A stretch of DNA of 64,000 nt, from NCBI GenBank assembly GCA_024998685.1, contig JACOEH010000002.1, forward strand, positions 123,826 to 187,825, given 5' to 3'. The notes under the pieces are model-generated. The model made no database searches and was not told where the DNA came from. It saw nothing but the letters and a program-made list of their open reading frames with translations. Below, in pieces: positions 14,882-23,429 of this stretch (position 1 is its first letter; each line of letters opens with the position of its first letter). Position numbers and translations under genes: made by a program. The DNA comes from Nitrospira sp. Its GTDB lineage: Bacteria > Nitrospirota > Nitrospiria > Nitrospirales > Nitrospiraceae.

Positions 14882-16995
14882 TGCTGGGCGGCGCGTTCAC
14901 ACTCGGAGGCCAATACGCGCTCGGCGCCGGGCCGGTGGGCTCCGCGCTCCTCGGCGTGCATGTGGCGCTGTTCATCGACGGGGCCTCGGTCACGGTCCAA
15001 GACGGCTCGGCGGAGCTGGAGACCTCGCTCAATGAACGAGCCATGTTCCACTGCACCCTGATCAACCCCCCCACCGCCCCGCTCGACGGCCAGCGCGTCG
15101 TGCTCACGCGGTTCGAAGAGCGGCTGTTCGCCGGCACCATCTGGTCCGTCTCGCAGCGCGTCACCGAGACCGGCAAGGCGTCCTATTATGACGTGACGTG
15201 TGTCGATCTGGCGCAGGCGCTGGAGCGGCAAGTGAAAAAAGCGACCTACAGGGACCAATCCGCCCGCATGATCGTGGAGGAGCTGCTCCGCACGGATCTG
15301 AATGCCGAGGGCATTTGGGCGGGCAAGCTCGACGAGGGCGCGCGGTTTCCGCTGGTCGATGCCGACTATGTCCGCTGCGCGGAGCTCGTGCGCGACGTGG
15401 CCGACGGCGGCGGCCTGCTCAGCTGGGTGGATCCCTACGGGTTGCTGCACGCGGTCCAGACCCTCGTCGATGTCGCGCCCTTCGCGGTGCAAGCGGGCAC
15501 GGCGGGCCAGATCCAGATCGAAAAAACCAAGGAGACCTACAAGAACGTCGCGCTCGTCACCTGCCGCAGCCAGGACGGCAGCGCGGAAGTCGTCGTCGAA
15601 CGGGGCAACTCCCCCGAGATCGCCGCGCGCCAGGCGCGCGAGGGCGGCACGGGCCGCTACGAAATTCACACGAGGATCCAGCATCCCACGTCGAACGACT
15701 CCATCGAGCTGCAGCGGCTCGCGACGACCTATGCGGTGATCCAATTGAGCCGCAGCCAATCGATTCGGCAGACCCTCTCCTGTCGGACCTTTACCTATGG
15801 ATTGAAGGTGGGCCAATCGCTCACGGTCTCGCTCGCCGCCTATCAAGCCTCCGGCACCTGGACGATCACGAAAGTGCGCCTGCAGCAACTCGCGCTCCAC
15901 AGCTTTCAGTTCCAGGTCGAGGCGGTGCAGGCCTCGCTCTTCGATCGCCTGTACGACGCCTATCTGCAGATCGTCGGCGCCGGCCGCGCGATCGTGCAGC
16001 TGCCGATCGGCCTGTTCAACAATGTGATCGAATTTCTCAGCAACACGTCCTGGACGGTGCCGGGCTCCGGCCAGGTGGAAATTGAAATCGACGGCTTCGC
16101 GGCGGGCGCGGGCGGCGGCGGCTATGACGGCGTCGGCCCGAGCGGCACGCCGCTCAACGGAGGCGCGGGTGGCAACGGCGGCAAGGCCGTCACCTTTCTC
16201 TCGATCCCGGCCGGCACGCAGGTCGACATTGTCGTCCCGGCCGCCGGCACGGGCGGCCTGGGCGATACGGCCCACCAGGTGAATTTCAACACCCCGACCA
16301 CCACGACCTGGAATGTGCCCGGCACCGGCAACGTGCGCGTCGAAATGACCGTCAACGGCGCGGGCGGCGGTGGGGGGGGCGGCGGCTTCGTCGGCGGCCA
16401 GCAGGCAGGCAATACGGGCAGCTCGGGCGGACGGGGGCAGAGCTGGCGCATCTATCCAGCCGGGACGGTGCTCGACATCGTCGTCGGTGCGGGCGGCGCG
16501 GGCGGCGTGAAAAATCCGGCCGGACCGCCCAACCCCGGCACCGACGGCGGCACCAGCACCGTGTCGCTCAGCGCCACACCGATCGCGCAGGGCGAGGGCG
16601 GCTCAGGCGGCAACAGCGTCGGTGCGGCGCCGGGCGATGGCCTGGGCGATGTCACCGTCACTGGCGGCGGCGCGTCAGGCGGAGTCGGCGGGCTCGGGCC
16701 GTCACAAGATGGCGCGACCGGCAGCAACGGCTCGATCACGATTCGCTACAGCGATGCCGACGACGGTCTCGTGGGCGGCACCGTCACGGCCTCCATCGGC
16801 GGCGTCGTCAAAATGAGCGCGACCGGCGGCGGCGCGGGGTTGAGCGGCCTCAACGGCGGCACCTCCGGGGCGCCCGGCGGCGGCACCGGCGATCAAGTGT
16901 TCGTGGGCGGGGGCTCGGACGGCGGCGCCGGCGGCTTCGTCAGTACGGTCAACGGCCGGGCCGGGACCGCGGGCAAAGTGCAGATTCGATACTAA
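14881..16995 (+). CDS. Phage tail hub/tip protein with glycine-rich extension
   Basis: 704 residues starting at 14881 in a TGATG overlap with the tape measure stop; the frame is open far upstream but overlaps the tape measure. Residues 1-350 look like a baseplate hub (TWTITKVRLQQLALHSFQFQVEAV at the end of a late-control-D/Tal-like region). The C-terminal 330 residues hold three Gly-rich blocks (GAGGGGYDGVGPSG, NGAGGGGGGGGFVGG, GGGAGLSGLNGG) interleaved with strands of SWTVPGSGQVEIEI type, the pattern of polyglycine-sandwich phage fibres. It probably forms the tail tip and contacts the cell surface. Confidence 0.75.
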   Translation: MLGGAFTLGGQYALGAGPVGSALLGVHVALFIDGASVTVQDGSAELETSLNERAMFHCTLINPPTAPLDGQRVVLTRFEERLFAGTIWSVSQRVTETGKASYYDVTCVDLAQALERQVKKATYRDQSARMIVEELLRTDLNAEGIWAGKLDEGARFPLVDADYVRCAELVRDVADGGGLLSWVDPYGLLHAVQTLVDVAPFAVQAGTAGQIQIEKTKETYKNVALVTCRSQDGSAEVVVERGNSPEIAARQAREGGTGRYEIHTRIQHPTSNDSIELQRLATTYAVIQLSRSQSIRQTLSCRTFTYGLKVGQSLTVSLAAYQASGTWTITKVRLQQLALHSFQFQVEAVQASLFDRLYDAYLQIVGAGRAIVQLPIGLFNNVIEFLSNTSWTVPGSGQVEIEIDGFAAGAGGGGYDGVGPSGTPLNGGAGGNGGKAVTFLSIPAGTQVDIVVPAAGTGGLGDTAHQVNFNTPTTTTWNVPGTGNVRVEMTVNGAGGGGGGGGFVGGQQAGNTGSSGGRGQSWRIYPAGTVLDIVVGAGGAGGVKNPAGPPNPGTDGGTSTVSLSATPIAQGEGGSGGNSVGAAPGDGLGDVTVTGGGASGGVGGLGPSQDGATGSNGSITIRYSDADDGLVGGTVTASIGGVVKMSATGGGAGLSGLNGGTSGAPGGGTGDQVFVGGGSDGGAGGFVSTVNGRAGTAGKVQIRY

Positions 16996-16998
16996 TAG

Positions 16999-17093
16999 GG
17001 TTGTCTGGTTTATTTGGTTTTTTTGGTTTGTCTGGTGCGCCGGATCCGGAAACCAAATAAACCAAACAAACGAAACAAACCAAACAAACAAGG
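16999..17093. repeat. 9-bp-unit hairpin element, copy 7
   Basis: T-rich left units (GTTTATTTG, GTTTTTTTG, GTTTGTCTG), loop GGTGCGCCGGATCCGGAAACC, A-rich right units (CAAATAAAC, CAAACAAAC, GAAACAAAC, CAAACAAAC). Both arms have shifted to A/T in parallel compared with copies 1, 4 and 5, so pairing is preserved. Confidence 0.75.
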
Positions 17094-17104
17094 GAACGCC
17101 GAAG

Positions 17105-18175
17105 ATGCCTCGATCACAAGTGAGAAATTTTTCGAAGGGCACGGTCTCCATCGGCTACAACGCAGCGGCTACGTCGATCGTGTTGACGACCGGCGACGGC
17201 GCCAAATTTCCGAGCGTCTTCCCGTATTATTGTGTCTGGTGGAACGTCACGGATTTCCCCGACCCGGCGGACGATCCCAACGCGGAAATGACCCGTGTCG
17301 ATGGGAGGAGCACCGACACCTTCACCATTGCGCGCGGCCAGGACGGCACCAGCGCCAGCACGAAAAACACCGCAAGCAAGACCTACCGCTTCATGCTGGT
17401 CCACTGCGCGGCCTTACACAACGAGCTGTACGGCAATACGCAGGTCTTCTGCGGACGGTTCGCCTACTTGGGCGCGTTGGTCTGCCGGTTCGATCCCTAC
17501 AACGGCAATCGACTCTTGATCAACGGCTCGATCGAGACGATCCCGAGCGCCGGGGTGAGTGTCGACAGCGGCGGACTCGTGTCGAACACGATCTATTATG
17601 CCTACATGTACATGAGCAGCGGCGTGATGACCGGCGAATTCTCCACGACGGCCCCGGCGACCGACACGACCTACGGCCATCAAATCAAAACCGGCGACGG
17701 CACGCGCACGCTGGTGGGACTGGTCCGCACGAACGCGAGCAGTCAGTTTGTCGACAGCGTCACCCAGCGGTTCGTCGCGAGCCGGTTCAATCAAGCGGCG
17801 CGCAATTGTTTCATCACAGTCGGCACGCCGACGTTTACCTTCACCGGCACGCCAAGCGAGATCGACAATACGAAGCGTGTGGAATGGGTGCAGTTCAGCG
17901 GGGCCGTGCAGGTGCAGGCCTCGGGGCGCTGTAAGAACAATACCGGCGGGCAGACCGTGGTCCTCGGCGTGCGGATCGACGCGACGACCTCGCAGGACGG
18001 ACCGCTGTCGGGCGGCCATTCCTCGACGGCCAACTCTGAGGTGGCGACCAATCCGGCCCATACGCAGACGTTCGCGGCAGGCTACCACTTTGCCACAGTG
18101 ACGGGCGTGGTGAGTGCCAATACCGGATCCGTGGTGAGCGTGGTGCTCTCGGCCCTGCTCGCGGGATCGGACTAA
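17105..18175 (+). CDS. Putative phage tail fibre / receptor-binding protein
   Basis: 356 residues after the hairpin element. Beta-rich throughout: an N-terminal domain with DTFTIARGQDGTSASTKNTASKTY, a middle region with VSVDSGGLVSNTIYYAYMYM and TTYGHQIKTGDGTRTLVGLVRT, and a C-terminal domain with VQVQASGRCKNNTGGQ and a hydrophobic end. The TIARGQDGTSA block is common in phage fibre N-termini. Being the last large virion gene after the tail hub supports a fibre. The receptor is unknown. Confidence 0.65.
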   Translation: MPRSQVRNFSKGTVSIGYNAAATSIVLTTGDGAKFPSVFPYYCVWWNVTDFPDPADDPNAEMTRVDGRSTDTFTIARGQDGTSASTKNTASKTYRFMLVHCAALHNELYGNTQVFCGRFAYLGALVCRFDPYNGNRLLINGSIETIPSAGVSVDSGGLVSNTIYYAYMYMSSGVMTGEFSTTAPATDTTYGHQIKTGDGTRTLVGLVRTNASSQFVDSVTQRFVASRFNQAARNCFITVGTPTFTFTGTPSEIDNTKRVEWVQFSGAVQVQASGRCKNNTGGQTVVLGVRIDATTSQDGPLSGGHSSTANSEVATNPAHTQTFAAGYHFATVTGVVSANTGSVVSVVLSALLAGSD

Positions 18176-18184
18176 AGGAGATCT

Positions 18185-18475
18185 ATGGCCAAGATCGGTC
18201 CAACATTTTATGACGAGCTGCGGGCGGCCGGCGTCACAGCCGGACTGTCCTGGGACGACGAGCGCGTGCTGAATCTCGATCAGGTGCCGCCCGCTGTGCG
18301 GGCCACAGTGGAAGCGGTGCTGGCCGCGCATGATCCGCAGAAACCGGCGGCGGAGCCACCAGCGGAGACGAAACGCAAGGCGCTGCTCGCGAAGCTGGAC
18401 GACGGCATCGCCGACAACACCTTGCCGCTGAGACTGCGGGCCGTCTTTGCGGCACTCAAGGATCTGAATAGCTGA
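18185..18475 (+). CDS. Small phage tail-region protein
   Basis: 96 residues with AAAGGAG before the ATG. The end of the protein is helical (KRKALLAKLDDGIADNTLPLRLRAVFAALKDL), and a Pro/Ala-rich linker (AAEPPAETK) separates it from a globular N-terminus. Similar short proteins follow fibre genes in other phages, but no function is known. Spacing of 2 bp to the following gene suggests one transcript. Confidence 0.55.
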   Translation: MAKIGPTFYDELRAAGVTAGLSWDDERVLNLDQVPPAVRATVEAVLAAHDPQKPAAEPPAETKRKALLAKLDDGIADNTLPLRLRAVFAALKDLNS

Positions 18476-18477
18476 GA

Positions 18478-19002
18478 ATGGAAATGGAGAGGACCACAGG
18501 CTTCGGCGCACCGGCCAAGCTCGGCGCGCATCTCTTCCGCGTCGAGCTCCCGACCGCACGGAACGAACCGGTCTCGATCGTGGAAGACTGCGGGTATCAC
18601 GTGCAGACACGTGTGCTGCTCCCGCAGCACATCTGGATCGCGCTTGCGGACAGCGCCGAGGATCAATTCAACGCTCGGCTCAAGACTCTCAAGCTGCCTA
18701 TGGGGCGCTGGCACAGCGGCACGAATCTCATGGATCGGTTGCTCGGGAAGGAACTGTGCGTCCTTGCCTGGGCCGCCGAAACGGCGACCGACGAGCAGAT
18801 CCTCACTATTTCCAATAAATGGGAAAAGCTGCACCCCGAGGAGCGCTGGTGGCTCTTTGCCATGACCGTGGCGGAAGCAGGTCTGGCTGAGGACACCGAG
18901 CGCGGTTGGCGTCGCGCCATTTTCCATGCGCTGTCCGATGGGGAATCCATCCAGCGCAAGTATGTCAACCCGGCTGGGCGTGGCCTCGCAGCCGGGTCTT
19001 GA
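18478..19002 (+). CDS. DUF3780-like protein (family linked to anti-phage islands)
   Basis: 174 residues; ATGs at 18478 and 18484 are both possible. The sequence FGAPAKLGAHLFRVELP, VSIVEDCGYH, LLPQHIWIALADSAEDQFN, LMDRLLGKELCVLAWAAE and HPEERWWLFAMT agrees with my recollection of DUF3780, a family that NCBI labels as anti-phage-associated and that usually stands with DUF499, DUF1156 methylase and helicase genes. None of those partners is in this window, so it is an orphan at the right end of the phage block: prophage cargo, or a defence island remnant. Composition is less GC-rich than the virion genes. Confidence 0.55.
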   Translation: MEMERTTGFGAPAKLGAHLFRVELPTARNEPVSIVEDCGYHVQTRVLLPQHIWIALADSAEDQFNARLKTLKLPMGRWHSGTNLMDRLLGKELCVLAWAAETATDEQILTISNKWEKLHPEERWWLFAMTVAEAGLAEDTERGWRRAIFHALSDGESIQRKYVNPAGRGLAAGS

Positions 19003-19232
19003 ACGCTTCCTGAAGCGCCCTTCACGGGGCGTTGAGGAGGCCGTGAAACGAGGCGCACAGCACCCGTTCACCGGGCGTGCAACGTAGGCCCTCCGGCTGC
19101 CGGCCGGAGCACACCGCGTAGTAGGCTGTCGTGAGACACCCGAGTCCATGCCCGTGATCGAGCCCAGCGGTTCGCCGCTCGATTCGAACGGTCGTTCTTC
19201 AGATAGCCGCACCGGCGCGGTTCAGGCCCGAT

Positions 19233-19279
19233 GGGGGTTGGATTTGCAGGGACGCAGCCAACCCCCGAGGTGTTTTTTG
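19233..19279 (+). terminator. Rho-independent-like terminator at end of phage block
   Basis: Perfect 9-bp inverted repeat GGGGGTTGG / CCAACCCCC (19233-19241 and 19258-19266), followed by GAGGTG and a run of six T. It is well placed to end the late phage transcript. Confidence 0.6.
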
Positions 19280-19296
19280 TCGGGACCGGATTTTCA

Positions 19297-19336
19297 TTTC
19301 TGCCAAATTACTTGGAGGTTTCTGCCAAATTACTTG
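19297..19336. repeat. Direct repeat at the phage/host junction
   Basis: TTTCTGCCAAATTACTTG occurs twice (19297-19314 and 19319-19336) with period 22 bp. It lies 12 bp before the point where homology to the pil ATPase begins. Could be an attachment-site or recombinase-binding repeat. Confidence 0.55.
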
Positions 19337-19347
19337 ATGCGCTGTAG

Positions 19348-20460
19348 GATCGCAAGGAGACGGCGGTACGGTTCCGGGTCGATGGAAGCTGTTTTACCTA
19401 TATGCGTATTCCTGCCGTCTATCGGCGTGCCATTGTTTCACGGTTGAAAATCATGGCTAACCTCGATATAGCCGAGCGACGGAAACCGCAGGACGGAAAA
19501 ATCCGCTACAAATTAGCGAAGGATCATGAAATTGAATTGCGTGTCGCTACATTGCCTACTGCCGGAAACAATGAGGATGTGGTGCTGCGTCTTCTCACGG
19601 CAAAGGAGACCATGCCTTTAGAGGCCATGGACTTTTCCCAAGATGTTTTGCAGATTGTTAAGGAATTGTCCGAGCGTCCGCATGGGATTTTTCTTTGTGT
19701 AGGGCCGACTGGATCCGGGAAGACCACGACGCTGCACGCCATCATGAAACATATCAACACCGATGAGCGAAAGATTTGGACAGCGGAGGACCCCATCGAA
19801 ATCACCCAGGAAGGCTTGAGGCAGGTTCAGGTGCATCCTAAAATCGGGTTTACCTTTGCAACGGCGATGCGCGCATTCCTTCGGGCCGACCCGGACGTGA
19901 TCATGATAGGAGAGATGCGGGACAAAGAAACAGCCGATATCGCGATAGAAGCGTCGCTCACCGGTCATCTGGTGATGAGCACGCTCCATACCAATAGCGC
20001 AGTAGAAACAGTCACTCGATTGCTGGACATGGATTGCGACTCGTTCAACTTTGCCGACGCAATGTTGGGGGTACTGGCAATGCGCCTCTGCAAGCGCATT
20101 TGCTCTCATTGCAAAGAAACGTACCACCCGACTCAGAAGGAGTATGACGAACTCGTGCAAGGCTATGGAGCGCGGTACTGGGACAAGCTGGGAGTTTCTT
20201 ATACGGAAGACTTAATCCTCTATCGTGGTGGTGGTTGCGAAATCTGCAATCACAGTGGGTTTAAGGGACGGGTGGCGCTGCACGAACTCCTGGTTGGTTC
20301 AGAAGAAATTAAAAATCTGATCCAAGGCAAAGCGAGAACAGCCGAAATTCTCAGCGTGGCGATGCGGGATGGAATGGTCACCTTGCTGCAGAATGGTATT
20401 CAGAAAGTCCTAAAAGGTCTGACGACCTATCGTCAAGCCCGAGCCGTTGCGATAAAGTAG
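19348..20460 (+). pseudogene. 5'-truncated PilB/GspE-family pilus assembly ATPase
   Basis: The family homology starts at DRKETAVRFRVDG (19348), immediately after an in-frame TAG at 19345; the entire N-terminal domain (normally about 200 residues or more) is missing. What remains is the catalytic half: GPTGSGKTTTLHAI (Walker A), EDPIE (Asp box), LRADPDVIMIGEMRD (Walker B), HTNSAVETVTRLLD (His box) and the zinc-binding tetracysteine region CKRICSHCKE...CEICNHSG. An ATG at 19402 could allow translation of a 352-residue fragment. It sits at the phage border and upstream of minor pilin genes. It may be a decayed pilB/gspE; a full copy should exist elsewhere if pili are made. Confidence 0.75.
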
Positions 20461-20495
20461 CGTTGCGGGGTGAGGTAGACGGCCTGGTGAATCTG

Positions 20496-20816
20496 TTAGG
20501 AGACATGCTCCAGCAACAAAGCGAACGCTTTCAGCTTCATGAGCATATCTGGGCAAACGCGGATGAATTCCAACCCACATCGGTGCTCGAAAACCCAACG
20601 TACGCCGGCCAACTCGATGTTAGCCGGCTCCTCGCCATTTAAAAGATCGATATCCAAAGAAACGTAGGTTGAGACGGACGGAAGGTACTCCGCTGTCATG
20701 GCACATCCCTGTGCCGATAGGTTCAAGACAGTTCCGTCCGACTTGTCTTCATTGTTCCAAAATTCGCAGGGAAGCTGGACGGCAAACCACTGAACCTTAC
20801 GAGATTCTCTTGTCAT
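20496..20816 (-). CDS. PilZ domain protein
   Basis: 106 residues, opposite in strand to its neighbours. The sequence shows the PilZ pattern: basic N-terminus (RESRKVQWFAVQLPCEFW), NLSAQGCAMTAE (the N/D-x-S-x-x-G element) and a C-terminal strand GVRWVFEHRCGLEFI. PilZ domains bind cyclic-di-GMP, but the first RxxxR motif is imperfect here. Its position between the pilus ATPase remnant and the minor pilin operon suggests a link to pilus or motility control. Confidence 0.75.
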   Translation of the reverse strand: MTRESRKVQWFAVQLPCEFWNNEDKSDGTVLNLSAQGCAMTAEYLPSVSTYVSLDIDLLNGEEPANIELAGVRWVFEHRCGLEFIRVCPDMLMKLKAFALLLEHVS

Positions 20817-21106
20817 CGGACATCTCCGAGCCTATGCCGGTGAAATCCAGACATCTTCTATATGTCCCACTGCCAGTTTGGGGCACTGTTGGTATCCTAG
20901 TAACGATTGTGTGTTCTGTCAATAAAAGATAGTCACCTGTCGTACGAAACGGTACAGCCTGCACGCCGAAAATTGTCGTGCATCAGGGCGAAAAATGGCC
21001 GCCTCTCATCAGTCGAGGATGAAAAGGAATACCATCAAATCAAGAGGTTACACGGAATAAGAGCCCCATTGAAAGCGGCATGTCCCTTGCTCGATTAGGC
21101 ATCGCC
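20817..21106. other. Intergenic region upstream of the minor pilin operon
   Basis: About 290 bp between a - strand and a + strand gene; it must hold both promoters. It is AT-richer than the flanking genes (for example GATTGTGTGTTCTGTCAATA near 20910). Short ORFs here lack ribosome binding sites and are not supported. Confidence 0.4.
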
Positions 21107-21619
21107 ATGAATAAAACAGCAAATATCATGAGCAAGTCCCGTTCAAACGAAGAAGGTTTCACTCTCATAGAAATAGCCATCGTAGGGGCTATTCTGAGCG
21201 TCGCGGCTGCGCTGTCTGTCCCAAATTTTCTTCAGATGTACGCAAAACATGAGCTATATCAAGCAACAACTAGTCTCTATAACCGCTTAATCCTCGCTCG
21301 CTCTTCGGCGATCAGTCGCAATGTCATGATCGCGGCCACACCAGCCAGTGCCCCAACGGGGTATGACACCGTGGCATTTACCGCTCCTCTGGGCACCGAA
21401 ACCTTTCCTCAAAACGTACGATTCATAACGCCTCTACCCGTGAATCCGCTTGGCTTCACCCCTCGAGGTTTAAGTACGACACCGCTCGCCCCACAAACGG
21501 TTCAGCTGCAGAGCACTCGAGACCCGAAGCTGATCTATACGATTTCCTTGATGCCTTCTGGAAAAGTGACATGGTGCCGCCAAGCCATCAATCCATGCGT
21601 CATCAATGAGAGGTCATGA
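21107..21619 (+). CDS. Type IV minor pilin, FimT/GspH family
   Basis: 170 residues from 21107 (alternatives are 21080 and 21128; the last gives the most typical leader). The prepilin motif is EEG|FTLIEIAIVGAILSVAA: cleavage after Gly, Phe at +1, Glu at +5 and a hydrophobic helix. The following globular part (LYNRLILARSSAISRNVMI) is the GspH/FimT signature. It primes pilus assembly in the inner membrane. It is the first gene of a minor pilin operon, overlapping pilV by ATGA. Confidence 0.85.
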   Translation: MNKTANIMSKSRSNEEGFTLIEIAIVGAILSVAAALSVPNFLQMYAKHELYQATTSLYNRLILARSSAISRNVMIAATPASAPTGYDTVAFTAPLGTETFPQNVRFITPLPVNPLGFTPRGLSTTPLAPQTVQLQSTRDPKLIYTISLMPSGKVTWCRQAINPCVINERS

Positions 21620-22164
21620 ATAGGAAGGGCAGGCGACCTATGAAGGTACGCAATGAAAAAGGATTCACGTTGGCTGAGGTGATGATCTCTGCCGCTATTC
21701 TCGGTGTGGGGGTCATGGGCATGGCCGCCATGCAAGGCGTGTCCTTTACGAAGAACGTCGATGCCAACGACTTGTCCATCGTCACCAATGTCGCGGCCGA
21801 CATGATGGAACGAATCCAAAGCAATCGGCGTTTCGCTTGGGCCTACAATAACTTGGATACAACCGGTCCTGGAAATTGTTTAGCGGGCGGAATTCCAGCT
21901 CCCCAGCCCCCCATACCATTCTTCTCGGTTGCCCCATCCGTAGCGGCGAGAAGGGGAATCCAAGGCGACTGCACTCAATGGCGAACATTGGTCTTGGCCA
22001 CCAACCTATTGAATGCACGCGGTACGGTACAGGCCGTTCCGGTACTCCCACTGAGATCCGATTCGAGCGCAGTACAGATCACGGTACGGTTGCAGTGGAA
22101 TGAGCGTGCTGCAACCCAACGTACTCGGGCTGTCGCATTTCAAACATTGATTGAACCGGAATAG
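21616..22164 (+). CDS. pilV: Type IV pilus modification protein PilV
   Basis: 182 residues; an internal ATG at 21640 gives the more usual leader (MKVRNEKG|FTLAEVMISAAILGVG). The PilV hallmark follows: GMAAMQGVSFTKNVDANDLSIVTNVAADMMERIQSN. Two Cys in the periplasmic domain may form a disulfide. The start overlaps the preceding stop (ATGA). It is a minor pilin in the tip complex with PilW, PilX and PilY1. Confidence 0.85.
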   Translation: MNRKGRRPMKVRNEKGFTLAEVMISAAILGVGVMGMAAMQGVSFTKNVDANDLSIVTNVAADMMERIQSNRRFAWAYNNLDTTGPGNCLAGGIPAPQPPIPFFSVAPSVAARRGIQGDCTQWRTLVLATNLLNARGTVQAVPVLPLRSDSSAVQITVRLQWNERAATQRTRAVAFQTLIEPE

Positions 22165-22203
22165 GGACTCGCTGAAAACGTGCAAGGACTGTAGGGGGCA
22201 TTG

Positions 22204-23427
22204 ATGAGACAATTGTGGAATTCGGGAGGCCAGAACCAAGGAGGCTTTACCCTGACCGAAATCATGGTCGCGACGATGATGACCACGGCCATTGTTGCGG
22301 CCGGATTTGGTGCGCTCGTCGTCAGTCAGAAGACCACGCGCATAACCGGACAGGTCGGGAATACGCAAGCCACGGCTCGGAATGCCTTGGACATGATTAC
22401 GGCTGATCTCAAGTTGGCAGGATTTGGGATGCGTGGCCTTTCAACGGCGGTAGGGGGGTGTCACATCAACGGAACGCCGTCCGCCTTGGTCCCTGGTGAC
22501 AACAATCCTCTTGGGGCGGACACAGGACCGGATATCATCTCAATGGTTGTTCCCATGACAAATTCCATTGCCGCCGTGGGACCGTTATGGCAGGTCTTCG
22601 TCCCGGTGGCCCCTGGGACTATTGGAGGAGTCGATGGATCGATCGCGAATATTCCCATGCCGGCTAATGCAACCACCGCGATGAAGAGTGCCATTGGTGT
22701 CTCGACACTCCAGAACATGCCCGTTTCGATCGGTGGGGTGGCGGGTTCGATCATTCAGGCGGACAATCCTGGAGGCCTCACCCTGAATCCGGCCATTCCT
22801 GCTCCCACGGCGTTCGGGACGGGGACACAAGTATATTTGCTGCAATGTATTACCTATCAAGTCATTCCCCCGCCAGACAATTTGAATCTCTGCCAAGGCA
22901 ATGCCCCTTGCCTGGTCCGTGGCGCTGTCCCGACCGTACTTGTAGGTCTTGGTGGGCCACCCAACTGTAATCAGGTTAATTCAGGATGCATCCCTATCAT
23001 GGACGGGGTCGAAGATCTCCAGCTGGCTTATGCTTGTGATGGTTGTGACCCTCGTGTCAATAACGGCACACCTGATTTGCAGCCGGACGATCTCAATCTA
23101 TCGAACCAGTTCGACCAGGCTGACTTCATTACAGATCGTAATTGGTTCGGTACTGCTGCACCGTACGGCACCTTTATGACGCCGAGGACAATCCGATTGG
23201 TGCAGGTCAATATCGTTGCGCGACAAACCAGAGCCGATCAGGGCATGGGTGAAGGGCAATCGACTCCCATGCATAGCACGATCTTTCCGGTTATCAGTGA
23301 TCACAACCATGCGAATGGGCTCTTTGCACCGAGTGACACCGCTTCGTCGGCGCAACAAGCGGCCTATTTTCAGTTTCGTCGACGAATTCTGACTCGGACC
23401 ATCGAACTCCGCAACCAAAGGCTCTAA
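22204..23427 (+). CDS. pilW: Type IV pilus assembly protein PilW
   Basis: 407 residues from ATG 22204 after GGGGGC; a TTG three bases earlier also fits. The prepilin leader is QNQGG|FTLTEIMVATMMTTAIVAAG. The PilW pattern TRITGQVGNTQATARNALDMITADLKLAGFGMRG follows. The large periplasmic domain contains several Cys and a late stretch MTPRTIRLVQVNIVARQTRADQ. Together with its neighbours it forms the pilus tip priming complex. Confidence 0.85.
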   Translation: MRQLWNSGGQNQGGFTLTEIMVATMMTTAIVAAGFGALVVSQKTTRITGQVGNTQATARNALDMITADLKLAGFGMRGLSTAVGGCHINGTPSALVPGDNNPLGADTGPDIISMVVPMTNSIAAVGPLWQVFVPVAPGTIGGVDGSIANIPMPANATTAMKSAIGVSTLQNMPVSIGGVAGSIIQADNPGGLTLNPAIPAPTAFGTGTQVYLLQCITYQVIPPPDNLNLCQGNAPCLVRGAVPTVLVGLGGPPNCNQVNSGCIPIMDGVEDLQLAYACDGCDPRVNNGTPDLQPDDLNLSNQFDQADFITDRNWFGTAAPYGTFMTPRTIRLVQVNIVARQTRADQGMGEGQSTPMHSTIFPVISDHNHANGLFAPSDTASSAQQAAYFQFRRRILTRTIELRNQRL

Positions 23428-23429
23428 CT

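Larger units (their letters stand above)
19003..19347. other. Phage/host junction region without genes
   Basis: About 345 bp with no convincing ORF. Contents: several short GC hairpins (CTCCGG / CCGGAG around 19095), a terminator-like hairpin (19233-19279), a 22-bp-period direct repeat (19297-19336), and, from 19348, resumption of a host pil gene lacking its 5' part. It is the likely right boundary of the integrated element. Confidence 0.5.

Noticed and set aside
1288..17093. CRISPR array
   Set aside because: The 9-bp units are degenerate, contiguous and without spacers; they form hairpins, not repeat-spacer arrays.
19003..19347. tRNA gene as phage attachment site
   Set aside because: I found no cloverleaf-like sequence with the conserved T-loop (GGTTCGAATCC-type) in this stretch; TTCGAACGG near 19183 alone is not enough.
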